A stretch of 64,000 bases of DNA from Gammaproteobacteria bacterium (lineage in GTDB: Bacteria > Pseudomonadota > Gammaproteobacteria > Pseudomonadales > Pseudohongiellaceae), in NCBI GenBank assembly GCA_009844085.1, contig VYCF01000011.1, positions 22,760-86,759 on the forward strand. The letters run 5' to 3'. Every line of letters begins with the position of its first letter. Within the stretch, counting starts at the first letter, position 1. The notes below the pieces were generated by a model. It made no database searches. It had not been told where the DNA came from and worked only from the letters and a program-made list of their open reading frames with translations. The translations under genes and the position numbers were made by a program. Positions 10,638-20,780 of this stretch are shown here, one piece after another.

Positions 10638-11613
10638 AGCGAATCCTCGGGTCGACCCAGGCCAGCAGCAGGTCGGACAGCAACATGCCCGTCACGGTCA
10701 GTACGCTCAGCAGCATGATGAGACTGCCGGCCAGATACATGTCCTGCGTGATCAGCGACTGCACCAGCAAGGGGCCCGTGGTCGGCAGATTGAGCACGAC
10801 ACCCACGATCGCCTCACCGGAGATCAGGGCGGGCAGCAACAGGCCGATCGTGCTGATGAACGGGTTGATGGCGATACGCACCGGATACTTCAGCAGGAGC
10901 TTCAACGGCGGCACGCCCTTGGCGCGGGCCGTCGTGACGTAGGGCTTTCGCAGTTCATCGAGCAGATTGGCGCGCATCAATCGCATGGTGACCGCCATGC
11001 CGGACGTGCCGATCACGATGACGGGAATCCACAAGTGGGCGAGCAAGTCCACAAAACGCGCCCAACTCCATGGCGCATTGAGAAACTCCGGGGAAAACAG
11101 GCCGCCGAAACTCAGCCCGAACCAGGTGTAGCCCAGGTACATCAATATCAATGCGATGAGAAAGTTCGGCGTGGCCAGGCCGATCAGACCCGCGGTAGTG
11201 AATGCGTAATCGGCTACCGAGTACTGGCGCACGGCGGAATAGATGCCGATCGGCAGGGCGAGCAGCCAGGTGAAGAGCAAGGCGCCGACCGTGACAAGCA
11301 GGGTGTACCCCAGTCGCTCCCACACCAGTTCGTTGACCGGCCTGGCGTACAGATAGGAAAAGCCCATGTCGCCCGTAATGAAATTGCCGATCCAGCTCAG
11401 ATATTGAACCGGCAGGGGCTGGTCCAGGTTGTATTGGGCGCGCAGGTTCCGGATCCGGTCATCGGACATTTCCACACCGGTCGCCGAAAGCCGGTCGAGC
11501 GTCGAAGTGACGATGTCGCCTTCGGGCAACTGGATAACGATGAAGACCAGGACCGATATGACCGCCAGGGTCGGGATCATGCCCAACAGGCGGCGCAGCA
11601 CATAGCGTCTCAC
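10630..11613 (-). CDS. yejB: YejB-like ABC transporter permease
   Basis: Partner permease of the importer. A GTG at 11613 is preferred: its GTGA overlaps the TGA stop of the solute-binding gene, and the product then begins MRRYVLRRLLGMIPTLAVI, the normal DppB/YejB N-terminus (327 residues). A longer in-frame start at 11673 would add 20 residues inside the upstream gene. Visible features are the six-helix BPD_transp_1 fold, the long first periplasmic loop, and the EAA loop with YVTTARAKGVPPLKLLLKYPV. The C-terminus DPRIRYE is typical. Confidence 0.9.
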   Translation of the reverse strand: MRRYVLRRLLGMIPTLAVISVLVFIVIQLPEGDIVTSTLDRLSATGVEMSDDRIRNLRAQYNLDQPLPVQYLSWIGNFITGDMGFSYLYARPVNELVWERLGYTLLVTVGALLFTWLLALPIGIYSAVRQYSVADYAFTTAGLIGLATPNFLIALILMYLGYTWFGLSFGGLFSPEFLNAPWSWARFVDLLAHLWIPVIVIGTSGMAVTMRLMRANLLDELRKPYVTTARAKGVPPLKLLLKYPVRIAINPFISTIGLLLPALISGEAIVGVVLNLPTTGPLLVQSLITQDMYLAGSLIMLLSVLTVTGMLLSDLLLAWVDPRIRYE

Positions 11614-13559
11614 TGATCGAGATACCAGGTGGCGGGATGGTAGGCCATGGTATAGCGGGTGTCCCAGCCCCAAAGGCCGGATGCGACGACGTTTCTGAGC
11701 CGATTCGAGGTCACGACGGGTTGCGGCGCGAGTCCGACGGTTCCTATGGTCCAGACGTTCTCGGCGTTGGCGGCCAGAATTCGTTTGCCCAGCTCGACGC
11801 GGCGTTCAGGATCCATGGTAGTGGCCAGTTCGTCCGCCCAAAGCTGAAGCCGGCGAATATCGGGAGGCGGCTCCTCGCCCAGGTCGCCGCCGGTCAGATA
11901 CCAGCGGGACCACTCGCTCCACATCGCCAGGCTCGCGGCGAGCTTGCGCGGCGCCCAGAAATCCGGATTGATCGGGAACAGGATGTCGGTGGTGCGGTCC
12001 GCGTGCCATACGGTCATTTCCAGTTCGCCCGCGATCGCCCGGGAATATTGCAGTTCGCGATCGATCAGGCGCTGCCGCGCGTCGATGCCGACGGCGTTCC
12101 AGTAGCTTGTGACCAGTTCCATGGATACCTGTTTCGGCGTTTCGGTATCGACGTACTCGACCGTCAGGGTCAGTCTTTCGCCATCGGGCAATTCGCGCAT
12201 GCCGTCGCCGTCGATATCCACAAGGCCGATCTCGTCGAGCAGCGCGTTGGCGGCGTCGACGTCGTATCGGGCCCAGGCCGTCGCGAATTCCGGTTCGAAG
12301 TAATCGCTTTCGGGAATGACCGTCACCTGGCGGGGCGTACCGCGTCCGAAGTAGATGATCTCGTTCATTTCGTCGCGATTTATGGCCATCGACAAAGCGC
12401 GGCGGAACCGGACGTCGTTGAACAGGGCGCGCTTTCGTTCGTCGGCATAGTTCATGTTGGCCTGGATCGACAGGTCGCTGCCGTGGAGCCGGTTCCAGAT
12501 ATTGACCTTGATGCCGCTGTTGCGTTCGCCCAGCTTTAGCAGGGGAATGTCCTGGGTGGGAAGGCGGACGCCGGCGAAGTCGAGTTGTCCGGTGGACGCC
12601 TTGGCCACCGCGACCTCGTTTTCCCGCACGTCCTGCGCTTCGACGGCGTCGATGTAGGGCAATTGCCGCCCGTCCGGGTCGATCTTGAAGTAGTAGGGAT
12701 TGCGGCTATAGGTATACAGGTCGGGAGTGAGGCTTTCGATCTGGAAGGCGCGCAAGGTGGGCTGGTTCACGAGGTCCGGAAACAGGCGCATTTGCATGCT
12801 GGTCATCATGAACGCCGACCAACTGCTGAAGCCCATCTCTTCCATCCGCGCGTCGATCTCCTCGGCGGTGGCGTAGTCCGGGTGAAAATCCCTGAAATAG
12901 TGCTTCGGCATCAGGAAGAGTTCGGGGGACTGGGCGACGTAGTTGACGAAGAACGGGTCCGGCTCGGGAAAGTCGAAGACGAGCGTCCAGGGGTCGGCGG
13001 CGTGCAGTCTCAGCCCGATGAAGTCGGGCAGCGTGACGGGCATGAACCCGGAATTGAGTTGCAGATCGTTGACCGCGAACAATACGTCGTCAGCGCTCAT
13101 CGGTTGCCCGTCGGACCATTTCAATCCCCGGCGCAGCCTGACCGTCAGCCGGCGGCCGCCTTCGCTGTATGTCCAGGATTCGGCCAGGTTCGGCAAGATG
13201 GTCTTGTGGTCGGGCGAAATGGTGAACAATCCTTCCGGACTGATGAACATGGTGCGGTCGTCGGCGATGATGCGGGCGGTCCCGCCGTAAACACCCACCG
13301 ATTCGAGCGGCACGACCACGACCGGATCGTCCGGCAGTCTCCGCTCGACCGGTGGCAGACCCTGCCCTTCCAGCAAGGGACTTTGCGAAAACGAGTCGAT
13401 GCCGAGTTGCGAGGCTGTCCTCGCGGGTTCGAACCAGGCCTGTGGCCAATCGGGCTCCGCGGCGTTGGCGGAAAGGCTTGAAACCGCGCCGAACGCGAGG
13501 ATCAGGCAGAGGCCTGCGCCGGAACAGCGGGGCAATTCATGCTCAAGCATTGTATCCAT
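11610..13559 (-). CDS. yejA: YejA-like extracellular solute-binding protein (family 5)
   Basis: Periplasmic binding protein that delivers substrate to the YejBE permease. The 649-residue protein has a signal peptide (basic start, LCLILAFGAVSSLSANAAEPDW, cleavage after ANA) and the SBP_bac_5 core: ADDVLFAVNDL, then NVRFRRALSMAINRDEMNEIIYFG (written here as DVRFRRALSMAINRDEM) and the C-terminal lobe. The long size and the segment with a calcium-like DIDGDGM motif are seen in YejA relatives that bind oligopeptides or microcin-like compounds. First gene of the leftward operon; a 59-bp gap separates it from the divergent dioxygenase gene. Confidence 0.9.
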   Translation of the reverse strand: MDTMLEHELPRCSGAGLCLILAFGAVSSLSANAAEPDWPQAWFEPARTASQLGIDSFSQSPLLEGQGLPPVERRLPDDPVVVVPLESVGVYGGTARIIADDRTMFISPEGLFTISPDHKTILPNLAESWTYSEGGRRLTVRLRRGLKWSDGQPMSADDVLFAVNDLQLNSGFMPVTLPDFIGLRLHAADPWTLVFDFPEPDPFFVNYVAQSPELFLMPKHYFRDFHPDYATAEEIDARMEEMGFSSWSAFMMTSMQMRLFPDLVNQPTLRAFQIESLTPDLYTYSRNPYYFKIDPDGRQLPYIDAVEAQDVRENEVAVAKASTGQLDFAGVRLPTQDIPLLKLGERNSGIKVNIWNRLHGSDLSIQANMNYADERKRALFNDVRFRRALSMAINRDEMNEIIYFGRGTPRQVTVIPESDYFEPEFATAWARYDVDAANALLDEIGLVDIDGDGMRELPDGERLTLTVEYVDTETPKQVSMELVTSYWNAVGIDARQRLIDRELQYSRAIAGELEMTVWHADRTTDILFPINPDFWAPRKLAASLAMWSEWSRWYLTGGDLGEEPPPDIRRLQLWADELATTMDPERRVELGKRILAANAENVWTIGTVGLAPQPVVTSNRLRNVVASGLWGWDTRYTMAYHPATWYLDQ

Positions 13560-13618
13560 GGCTGTGCAGGATAATATATCCGCGCCAAAGGAACACGATA
13601 CATTCCTTGGGAGACGAC

Positions 13619-14617
13619 ATGCATTACACGGCTACTCCGGAAGATTTCGAGGCAGGAACGCTGCCGAAAAGCGTACTGCGCGATTTGCGCGAGGCTATCG
13701 AAACCGACGGCTATGCCGTGGTGAGCGGTCTCGTTTCCGAGGAAACGAGAGAGTTGCTGTTGCCTTCGATTCTGGAAGACGTGGATATTGTCCGCGCGGG
13801 CGGAGAGCTGACCACACACGAGAAGAACACGGGAGTTGGACACTTGCAACTGGGGCTGCGGCGCCATGCGCCCTACGTTTGCGCCGACCTCGCCGCCAAC
13901 CCGCTGATCGAAAGCGTGGTTGCCGAAATCCTCGGCGGCGGCGCCTGGCTCGGCTTTTACAACGGCAACGTCAATTGCCCGGGCAGCACTTTTCAACCCC
14001 TGCATTTCGACCGCCCCTATTCGTGGAAATCGCGCGAAGAAGCCGAAGCCGACGGGCAATCCTGGCCGCCGCCCACGACCACGCTTTCCTGTTCGGTCGC
14101 GCTGGCCGATATCACGGCGGAAACCGGCGCCACCGAGATCTATCCCGGATCCCAGCGGGAGACTGAGGTCGCCACGTGGACGACGAATCGTCTGAAAGAG
14201 CGTCCCGACCTGCTGGAAGCCTGGGGTCCGCCGGCGCGAATGGAAGTGCCCGCCGGCGCGATCTGTTTTCGCGATCCGCGCATGTGGCACCGCGGCGTGC
14301 CGAACCGTTCCGATCGCCCCCGGGCCATGCTGGGACTGACCTACCACTCGGCGCGGGGCAATCACTGGCGCGGACGCGTGGTGCACGAGGTAGCGGCCGA
14401 AGAGCAGGCGCTGCTCGATGGCGACCCTTCCCTGAAGCTTCTGGACGAGGGCGGCGTGGGCGATGGCAGACTCGTCTTTCATTCCAGTTCCCGGGCCGCT
14501 TTTGAAATCGAATCGCTGCACGGGATCGATCGCAACATCCGTTTCACGGACGATGAAGTGAACCACCTGGTCGATGCCCATTCACGAGGCGGAGCGCGCG
14601 TCTGCGCGGCTGCATGA
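13619..14617 (+). CDS. phytanoyl-CoA dioxygenase (PhyH) family protein
   Basis: Predicted Fe(II)/2-oxoglutarate-dependent dioxygenase of 332 residues. The iron triad is visible: His129 and Asp131 in LHFDRPY and His224 in MWHRGVPN, followed by the 2-oxoglutarate-binding Arg in RSDRPRAML. ATG at 13619 follows GGGAG at a good spacing; the frame extends upstream but without a start of similar quality. Divergent from yejA and followed after six bases by the epimerase gene, so the two probably share a transcript. Substrate is unknown; PhyH members in such contexts hydroxylate small acids, amines or secondary metabolites. Confidence 0.85.
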   Translation: MHYTATPEDFEAGTLPKSVLRDLREAIETDGYAVVSGLVSEETRELLLPSILEDVDIVRAGGELTTHEKNTGVGHLQLGLRRHAPYVCADLAANPLIESVVAEILGGGAWLGFYNGNVNCPGSTFQPLHFDRPYSWKSREEAEADGQSWPPPTTTLSCSVALADITAETGATEIYPGSQRETEVATWTTNRLKERPDLLEAWGPPARMEVPAGAICFRDPRMWHRGVPNRSDRPRAMLGLTYHSARGNHWRGRVVHEVAAEEQALLDGDPSLKLLDEGGVGDGRLVFHSSSRAAFEIESLHGIDRNIRFTDDEVNHLVDAHSRGGARVCAAA

Positions 14618-14623
14618 CGCCCG

Positions 14624-15604
14624 GTGAGCCGGGTACTTTACATCGGGGGCAGCGGCGAAATTTCCTTCGCCTGCGTCGAAGCCTCAGTCCGAGCCGGGCA
14701 ACAGGTAACGGCGATCAATCGCGGCATCCGCGGCGAGAAATTGCCCGGGGAAGTCGAGCAGGTCATCGGCGATGTGAATGACGACGCGGCATACGCCGAA
14801 CTCGCCTCGCGCGAGTTCAACACGGTTTGCCAGTTCATTGCCTTTGACACCGATACCGTCAGCCGCGACATCGACACATTTGCCGGCCGCTGCGGCCAAT
14901 ACGTTTTCGTCTCCTCGGCTTCTGCGTACCAGAAGCCCTGGCGCTCGGCGTCGATCACCGAATCGACTCCGCTCGACAATCCATTCTGGGAATACAGCCA
15001 GTTGAAAGCTGCCTGCGAAAAGCTGCTGTTCGAAGCCCATGTCGCGGGCAGGCTGCCGGTTACCATCGTTCGTCCAAGCCATACCTACCGGCGCCGAATT
15101 CCGGGAACCTGCGTCCCCGGAATTCACCTGGCCTGGCGCATCCTGAACGACAAACCGGTGATCGTCCACGACGATGGCGAATCATTGTGGACGCTGACGC
15201 ATGCCGAAGATTTCGCCCGGGCCTTTGCCGGGCTCTGCGGTAATGAGCATGTCCTGGGCGAAGCCTTTCATATCACCAGTGACAGCGCCCGGTCCTGGAA
15301 TGAAATTGTCGATCTCGTGGGCAAGGCTTTCGCGCATCCCCCCAGGATCGTTCACGTACCCACCGACCGGTTGATCGAATACAGCGGGCACTGGCTGGGA
15401 CCGATCAAGGGCGACAAGTCCAACTCGCTCGTTTTCGACAACAGCAAGGTGCGGAAAGCGACAGGCGGCTGGCGCTGTGAAATCGGCCTGGAGGCAGGCC
15501 TTGAGTTCGCCGCGACGATCGCACGGAAGCAAATCGACGATGGCTACACACCCGACGAGCGCCTGGACGCGCTGATCGATCGGATTGTCGCTGACTGCGA
15601 ATGA
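14624..15604 (+). CDS. NAD-dependent epimerase/dehydratase (extended SDR)
   Basis: Predicted NAD(P)-dependent oxidoreductase acting on a sugar-like substrate. The 326-residue protein opens with a Rossmann strand and glycine motif (LYIGGSGEISF), a variant of GxxGxxG. The catalytic Tyr and Lys are in YSQLK (Tyr124, Lys128), with SSASAY supplying the serine. The start is a GTG at 14624, seven bases after the dioxygenase stop; no other start fits. It ends convergently with the Gfo/Idh gene five bases away. Confidence 0.88.
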   Translation: MSRVLYIGGSGEISFACVEASVRAGQQVTAINRGIRGEKLPGEVEQVIGDVNDDAAYAELASREFNTVCQFIAFDTDTVSRDIDTFAGRCGQYVFVSSASAYQKPWRSASITESTPLDNPFWEYSQLKAACEKLLFEAHVAGRLPVTIVRPSHTYRRRIPGTCVPGIHLAWRILNDKPVIVHDDGESLWTLTHAEDFARAFAGLCGNEHVLGEAFHITSDSARSWNEIVDLVGKAFAHPPRIVHVPTDRLIEYSGHWLGPIKGDKSNSLVFDNSKVRKATGGWRCEIGLEAGLEFAATIARKQIDDGYTPDERLDALIDRIVADCE

Positions 15605-15609
15605 GTGCC

Positions 15610-16686
15610 CTACTGGCCGATGTGTTCGGCTAACAGTGAATCTACGTCCACAGCCTGACCTGTCTCGATGGATTGCTGGCCGGCCAGCCCGATCAGTACC
15701 GACATCAGCCCATCTTGCGTCGTCACCGACGCGGGCCGGTTCTCGCGAACCGCGTCGATGAACTCCCGATGTTCGAGAAAGCTCGAACCGTGATGGAAAC
15801 CGGTATGCCTGACACGCGCATCCATTGAGACGGGAATCGAAACGCCCGATCCGCGCTCACGCTTACCGATAAACAACTCCTCGCCGGGCACGGTGGTTTC
15901 CAGCTTGCCGGCGTCGCCGGTCACGGCGATGTCCTGTTCGTGCCGGGAGCCTTCCGCGAACATGCAAAGATCCAGCATCGCCCGCGCGCCGCTGTCGTAT
16001 TCCACGATGATGTAGGCATTGTCGAGAATGTCGGGAACCTCACCGTCGTAGATTTCGTCGAGGTGATTGACCGACTGAGCGCCGGACGCCAGTACGCGAG
16101 ACGGTTTCCCCGGCACAACCAGGTTCATCAGATCGAAGAAGTGGCAGCATTTCTCGACCAATGTGCCGCCGGTGTTCCGGTTGAACCGGTTCCAGTCTCC
16201 CACTTTCCTGAGGAAAGGAAATCGATGTTCGCGAATGGCGCACATCTTCACCTGGCCTACTTCGCGCAGATGCTCGAGCAACGCGCTGATTGTCGGGATG
16301 TATCGATATTCCAGTCCCACCCAGACGATTCCCTTGTGCGCCCTTGCCGCCGCATCGACTTCGACGGCATCGGCGAGCGTGGTGCACATGGGCTTTTCCA
16401 GCATGACGTGCTTGTCCGTCGCGAAGATATCCCGCATGACATCGATGTGCGTGTAATTTGGCGAAGCGACGATCAGGGCGTCGACGTCCCCGGCGCCGAG
16501 AATCTCCCGGTAATCCGAATGCACACGCGGCGAGAAGCGGCTACCGCAGGCCTTGAGAGCCCATTCGCGGGGCTCCTCGTTTGGGTCGGCCACGGCGACG
16601 ACTTCAACGTCGTCCATTGCCGCGAGATTGCGAATATGTTCGCAACCCATCATGCCGGTGCCGATAATGCCGTAACGAATGGTCAA
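15610..16686 (-). CDS. Gfo/Idh/MocA family oxidoreductase
   Basis: Predicted NAD(P)-dependent sugar or inositol dehydrogenase, 358 residues. It has the N-terminal dinucleotide motif YGIIGTGMMG, the ASPNYTH loop, the family EKP motif (MLEKPMCTT) and a C-terminal alpha/beta domain containing GGTLVEKCCHFFDL, with the conserved His. A TTG at 16686 is chosen because GGAGGG lies directly upstream and the protein then starts MTIRYGIIG; the longer ATG at 16740 has no support. Divergent from the PQQ dehydrogenase pair. Confidence 0.88.
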   Translation of the reverse strand: MTIRYGIIGTGMMGCEHIRNLAAMDDVEVVAVADPNEEPREWALKACGSRFSPRVHSDYREILGAGDVDALIVASPNYTHIDVMRDIFATDKHVMLEKPMCTTLADAVEVDAAARAHKGIVWVGLEYRYIPTISALLEHLREVGQVKMCAIREHRFPFLRKVGDWNRFNRNTGGTLVEKCCHFFDLMNLVVPGKPSRVLASGAQSVNHLDEIYDGEVPDILDNAYIIVEYDSGARAMLDLCMFAEGSRHEQDIAVTGDAGKLETTVPGEELFIGKRERGSGVSIPVSMDARVRHTGFHHGSSFLEHREFIDAVRENRPASVTTQDGLMSVLIGLAGQQSIETGQAVDVDSLLAEHIGQ

Positions 16687-16867
16687 TGCTACCCTCCGGA
16701 CGAACGAACGAATTCCCGCCTTCCGACGGGACAGACGCATTAAAGCAGAACTGCGGTGAGGCGAGCACCCCTGTATTTTGCGTATCGCCGGTACTATGAT
16801 TCTTTATTGCAGTGGAAGCTGGCGCGTTAAACCAGGACATTCGAATCTGACGATTGGGTTGGTTCAT

Positions 16868-18808
16868 ATGATGGCAAGACAAATTCCCGGACTGATTTTT
16901 CCCGCAATTCTTCTGACCTGCTTCGCCGCGAATGCGCAGACCGGAATGTTCGAAGGCGATTGGCGCTATTACGGCGGCGACAGCGGCAGCACCAAGTATT
17001 CCTCCCTGGATCAGATCGACGCGGACAATTTCGGCGAACTTGAAATCAAGTGGCGCTGGCAATCGATAGACGGTCGCTTCGATCTGGACCAACTGAAGAC
17101 CGAGTACCCGAATCTCCTGGTCGCCAACGATGTTCCCGAAGTCAGCATCAACGGACTGAAAGCCGCCCCGCTGGCCGTGGACGGCGTGCTCTATATCTCC
17201 ACGCCCTTGTACCAGGCCGCCGCCGTCGATGCGCAGACCGGCGAAACCTTGTGGACCTACGATCCCCGCAGCTACGCCTCGGGCATTCCGATCATGATGC
17301 TCGGTTTCAGCAATCGCGGGCTGGCGTATTGGTCCGACGGCGAAAGATCCCGAGTCGTGTGGGGAACCGGCGATGGCTATCTGGTCGAGGTCGACGCCGA
17401 ATCCGGCGAACCGATACCCGGGTTCGGCGAAGGCGGCAGGGTGGATCTCATCGCCGGCATTCCCCGGGCGCGGCGCCAGGCGCCGATAATCGTCGGCGAC
17501 GTCATCGTGGTGGGGTCGGCGATATCGGACCAGCCCGACTACAAGGAAATGCCGCCGGGTCATGTGCGCGGCTTCGATGTAAACTCCGGTGAGTTGCTAT
17601 GGACGTTCCATACCGTCCCCCAGCCCGGGGAACTCGGTAACGAAACCTGGGAAGACGGCTCCTGGGAATATAGCGGCCATGCCAATGTGTGGACGCTGAT
17701 GAGCGCCGATACCGAAGCGGGCATCGTGTATCTGCCGATCGGTTCTCCCACGAACGACAACTATGGCGGACATCGGCTCGGGGACAATCTCTTCGGCAAC
17801 AGCCTGGTCGCGCTCGATGCGAATACCGGTGAGCGGCTCTGGCATTTTCAACTCGTGCACCACGACCTCTGGGACTACGACCTGCCGGCGGCGCCGAACC
17901 TGATCGATATCACCGTGGACGGCGAACCGGTCAAGGCGGTCGTCCAGGTAACAAAGCACGGTTTCGTCTTCACCTTCGACCGCATTACGGGCGAACCCGT
18001 GTGGCCCATCGAGGAGCGGCCGGTTCCCGCGTCCGACGTGCCGGGAGAACGCGCATCGCCGACCCAGCCCTTTCCGACCAGGCCTCCGCCGTTCGAGCGC
18101 CAGAACCTGAGCGAGGACGATCTGATCGACTTCACGCCGGAGTTGCGCGAAGCCGCCGTCGCAATGCTCGAACAACATCGCTATGGGCCGATTTTCACAC
18201 CGCCTTCGCTTCCCACCGAAACCAGTTTCGGCACGATTCACATGCCGGGATACATCGGCGGCGCGAACTGGATGGGCGCCGCGGTCGACCCGGAAACGGG
18301 CATCCTCTACATACCCTCCGTCGCCACGCCGAGCCGCTCCGGACTGGCGGTGCCGGAGGCGGAGGACGCCACCTTGAACTACGTGCGTAACGTAACCACG
18401 AATCTGCGCCCGCGAGGCCTGCCGCTGATCAAGCCTCCCTACGGGCAGATTACGGCGATCGACATGAACGCGGGCGAAATTCTGTGGCAGGCGCCGAACG
18501 GAGCGGGAGCGCCCGGCGTGCTCGACCACCCGCTGCTCGCGGACCTGGACCTGCCTCCGCTCGGCAACGGCTGGGATCAGGTGCTGGTGACGAAGACCCT
18601 GCTGATCTCGGCGCAAAGAACGCCCGACAGGGGAGGCAGTTACCCGCTGGTGGCGCGCGACAAGCGAACCGGCGCGACGATCGCCCAGGTAGCGCTGCCG
18701 GCCCAGCCGATCGGCCCGCCGGTGACTTTCAGCGTCGACGGCCGGCAACATTTGGCGGTTACCATGCTCGGGTCGCCGCCGGAAATGGTGGTTCTGGGGC
18801 TGCCATGA
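16868..18808 (+). CDS. PQQ-dependent dehydrogenase, membrane glucose dehydrogenase-like, soluble (paralog 1)
   Basis: Periplasmic quinoprotein that would oxidise an alcohol or sugar with PQQ and pass electrons to the chain. The 646-residue protein has a Sec signal peptide (IPGLIFPAILLTCFAANAQ) and the eight-bladed propeller: YYGGDSGSTKYSSLDQI at the start, repeated GE.LW motifs, and the active-site block HHDLWDYD (Asp336, Asp338) plus a PQQ-contacting Lys (VTKHGFVF, Lys363) that align with the catalytic region of membrane glucose dehydrogenase. The five membrane helices of that enzyme are missing. ATG at 16868 is the first of two adjacent ATGs. The stop overlaps paralog 2 (ATGA). Confidence 0.92.
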   Translation: MMARQIPGLIFPAILLTCFAANAQTGMFEGDWRYYGGDSGSTKYSSLDQIDADNFGELEIKWRWQSIDGRFDLDQLKTEYPNLLVANDVPEVSINGLKAAPLAVDGVLYISTPLYQAAAVDAQTGETLWTYDPRSYASGIPIMMLGFSNRGLAYWSDGERSRVVWGTGDGYLVEVDAESGEPIPGFGEGGRVDLIAGIPRARRQAPIIVGDVIVVGSAISDQPDYKEMPPGHVRGFDVNSGELLWTFHTVPQPGELGNETWEDGSWEYSGHANVWTLMSADTEAGIVYLPIGSPTNDNYGGHRLGDNLFGNSLVALDANTGERLWHFQLVHHDLWDYDLPAAPNLIDITVDGEPVKAVVQVTKHGFVFTFDRITGEPVWPIEERPVPASDVPGERASPTQPFPTRPPPFERQNLSEDDLIDFTPELREAAVAMLEQHRYGPIFTPPSLPTETSFGTIHMPGYIGGANWMGAAVDPETGILYIPSVATPSRSGLAVPEAEDATLNYVRNVTTNLRPRGLPLIKPPYGQITAIDMNAGEILWQAPNGAGAPGVLDHPLLADLDLPPLGNGWDQVLVTKTLLISAQRTPDRGGSYPLVARDKRTGATIAQVALPAQPIGPPVTFSVDGRQHLAVTMLGSPPEMVVLGLP

Positions 18809-20766
18809 GTAGAACCGCGGCTATGAGTTTTCCGATTCGAGCTGCGTCCTTGCATTGGGCCGGATATTGGCCGCTTCTGCTGTTGGCGTCCTGCCTATCC
18901 GTCAACAGCGCCCTGGCGCAACAGGGGGCATTGGGCGGCGAATGGCGCAACTACGGCGGCGATGCCGCGCACACGAAATACTCGCCGCTCGACCAGATCA
19001 ACGCGGACAACGTGCAACGCCTGCAAGTCGCCTGGACCTGGGATTCCCTGGACCAGGAGTTGCGGGAAAACAACGAGGTCATTCAAAACCGCGGTTCGTT
19101 CCGCACTTACACCTATGAAGTGACGCCGCTTATGGTTAACGGCGTCCTGTACACGACGACCTCGCTCGGCCAGATCGCGGCCATCGATCCGGCTTCCGGG
19201 GAAACGCTCTGGAGTTTCGACCCGGTGCTTTATCTCGACGGACGGCCCGCGGTGCACGGGTTCATGACGCGCGGTCTCGCGTATTGGACCGGCGGCGGGC
19301 AGGAACGGCTGTTTTACGCCGGCGGCCGCACTTACCTGCTATCCGTCGATCCGGCGACGGGCAGGCTGGATCCGAACTTCGGCCGCGCTGGCCGCGTCGA
19401 TCTCAAGCGCGGCCTCGGCAGAACCATCGATCCTTCGCTCTATGCGGTGAGTTCCCCGCCCGTCGTCGTCGGCGACGTTGTCGTCGTGGGCTCGGCCATG
19501 ACGGAAGGCACCGACTATCGCGAGGCCCCGCCCGGTCATGTACGCGGATTCGATGCGCGCACGGGCGAGATGCTATGGATTTTCCATACGATTCCCCAAC
19601 CCGGCGAATTCGGTTCGGATAGCTGGCCCGATTACGCCTGGGAATACACCGGCGGCGCCAACGTCTGGACCCTGATGAGCGCCGATGAAGAACTGGGGCT
19701 GGTCTATCTACCGGTGGGAACGGCGGTGCCCGACTACTACGGCGGCCACCGCCTCGGCGACAACCTGTTCGCCAATTCCCTCGTGGCCTTGCATGCCGAC
19801 AGCGGCGAGCGGGCCTGGCATTTCCAGTTCGTGCATCACTCGGTGTGGGACTACGATCCGCCGGCCGCCCCGAACCTCATCGACATCGTGGTTGACGGCC
19901 GTCCGGTCAAGGCGGTGGCGCAAATCACCAAACAGGGCTTTACCTTCGTTTTCGATCGCGAAACCGGCGAACCGGTATGGCCCATCGAGGAAAGATCGGT
20001 GCCGGGCTCGACGGTTGCGGGCGAGTTCACATCGCCGACCCAGCCCTATCCGACCAGGCCGCCGCTGTTTCTCACCAATGGCGCCACCGAAGACGACCTC
20101 ATCGACTTCACGCCGGAACTAAGGGCGGAGGCATTGGAGATTTTCAGCCAGTACCATAGCGGCCCGCTATATACGCCGCCCGCACCGGGAGACAATATCA
20201 TCCGGCCCGGCTGGAGCGGCGGCGCGAACTGGTGGGGCGCGGCCTTCGACCCGGAGACAAACCGCCTGTTCGTGCCTAGCTGGGCGCATTTTTCCACCGT
20301 GAATATCAGCCCGCCGGAATCTGCCGATTCCGATTTGACGATTCGGCCGCAAGTGCGCCAATTGAGCGGCCCGCGCGGCTTGCCGCTTTTCAAACCGCCC
20401 TACTCGCAACTGGTTGCCTTCGACATGAATCAGGGCGAAAAACTCTGGCATGTGCCGGTCGGAACCGGGCCCACCGATCATCCCGACCTGCAAGGCCTCG
20501 AGCTGGCGCCCATGGGCAATTTCGAAAAGCTCGGCGGCCCGCTGCTGACCAAATCCCTGCTCTTCATCGGCCAGGGCTTCGAGACAAACCGCCTCGGCGT
20601 CTACGACAAGGACACCGGAGAAGAATTGTGGTGGCTGCAACTGCCGGCGCGCTTCCACGCGGCGCCCATCACTTACCTGGCGGACGGCAAGCAATACATC
20701 GTCTTCGCCCTCGGCGGCGGCCCCGGCGGCGAACCGGAACGCCTGATGGCCCTGGCGCTGCCGTAA
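18805..20766 (+). CDS. PQQ-dependent dehydrogenase, membrane glucose dehydrogenase-like, soluble (paralog 2)
   Basis: Second quinoprotein of a tandem pair, 653 residues. The start overlaps the stop of paralog 1 by four bases, so the two are co-translated. A signal peptide (YWPLLLLASCLSVNSALAQ) is followed by the same propeller: YGGDAAHTKYSPLDQINADN, HHSVWDYDPPAAPNLID and ITKQGFTFVFDR. It differs from paralog 1 at the active-site loop (HHSVWDYD against HHDLWDYD) and over the last third, suggesting a different substrate. No PQQ biosynthesis gene is present in the window, so the cofactor must be made elsewhere or imported. Confidence 0.92.
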   Translation: MSRTAAMSFPIRAASLHWAGYWPLLLLASCLSVNSALAQQGALGGEWRNYGGDAAHTKYSPLDQINADNVQRLQVAWTWDSLDQELRENNEVIQNRGSFRTYTYEVTPLMVNGVLYTTTSLGQIAAIDPASGETLWSFDPVLYLDGRPAVHGFMTRGLAYWTGGGQERLFYAGGRTYLLSVDPATGRLDPNFGRAGRVDLKRGLGRTIDPSLYAVSSPPVVVGDVVVVGSAMTEGTDYREAPPGHVRGFDARTGEMLWIFHTIPQPGEFGSDSWPDYAWEYTGGANVWTLMSADEELGLVYLPVGTAVPDYYGGHRLGDNLFANSLVALHADSGERAWHFQFVHHSVWDYDPPAAPNLIDIVVDGRPVKAVAQITKQGFTFVFDRETGEPVWPIEERSVPGSTVAGEFTSPTQPYPTRPPLFLTNGATEDDLIDFTPELRAEALEIFSQYHSGPLYTPPAPGDNIIRPGWSGGANWWGAAFDPETNRLFVPSWAHFSTVNISPPESADSDLTIRPQVRQLSGPRGLPLFKPPYSQLVAFDMNQGEKLWHVPVGTGPTDHPDLQGLELAPMGNFEKLGGPLLTKSLLFIGQGFETNRLGVYDKDTGEELWWLQLPARFHAAPITYLADGKQYIVFALGGGPGGEPERLMALALP

Positions 20767-20780
20767 ACAGACCGATGCGA

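Noticed and set aside
10567..11616. 349-residue plus-strand frame opposite the permease genes, and many similar long antisense frames
   Set aside because: Products are low-complexity, rich in Arg, His, Gln and Gly, and mirror codon bias of the real genes on the other strand.
13352..13618. Longer N-terminus for the PhyH protein
   Set aside because: The frame is open upstream but overlaps the divergent yejA gene and lacks the GGGAG site seen at 13619.
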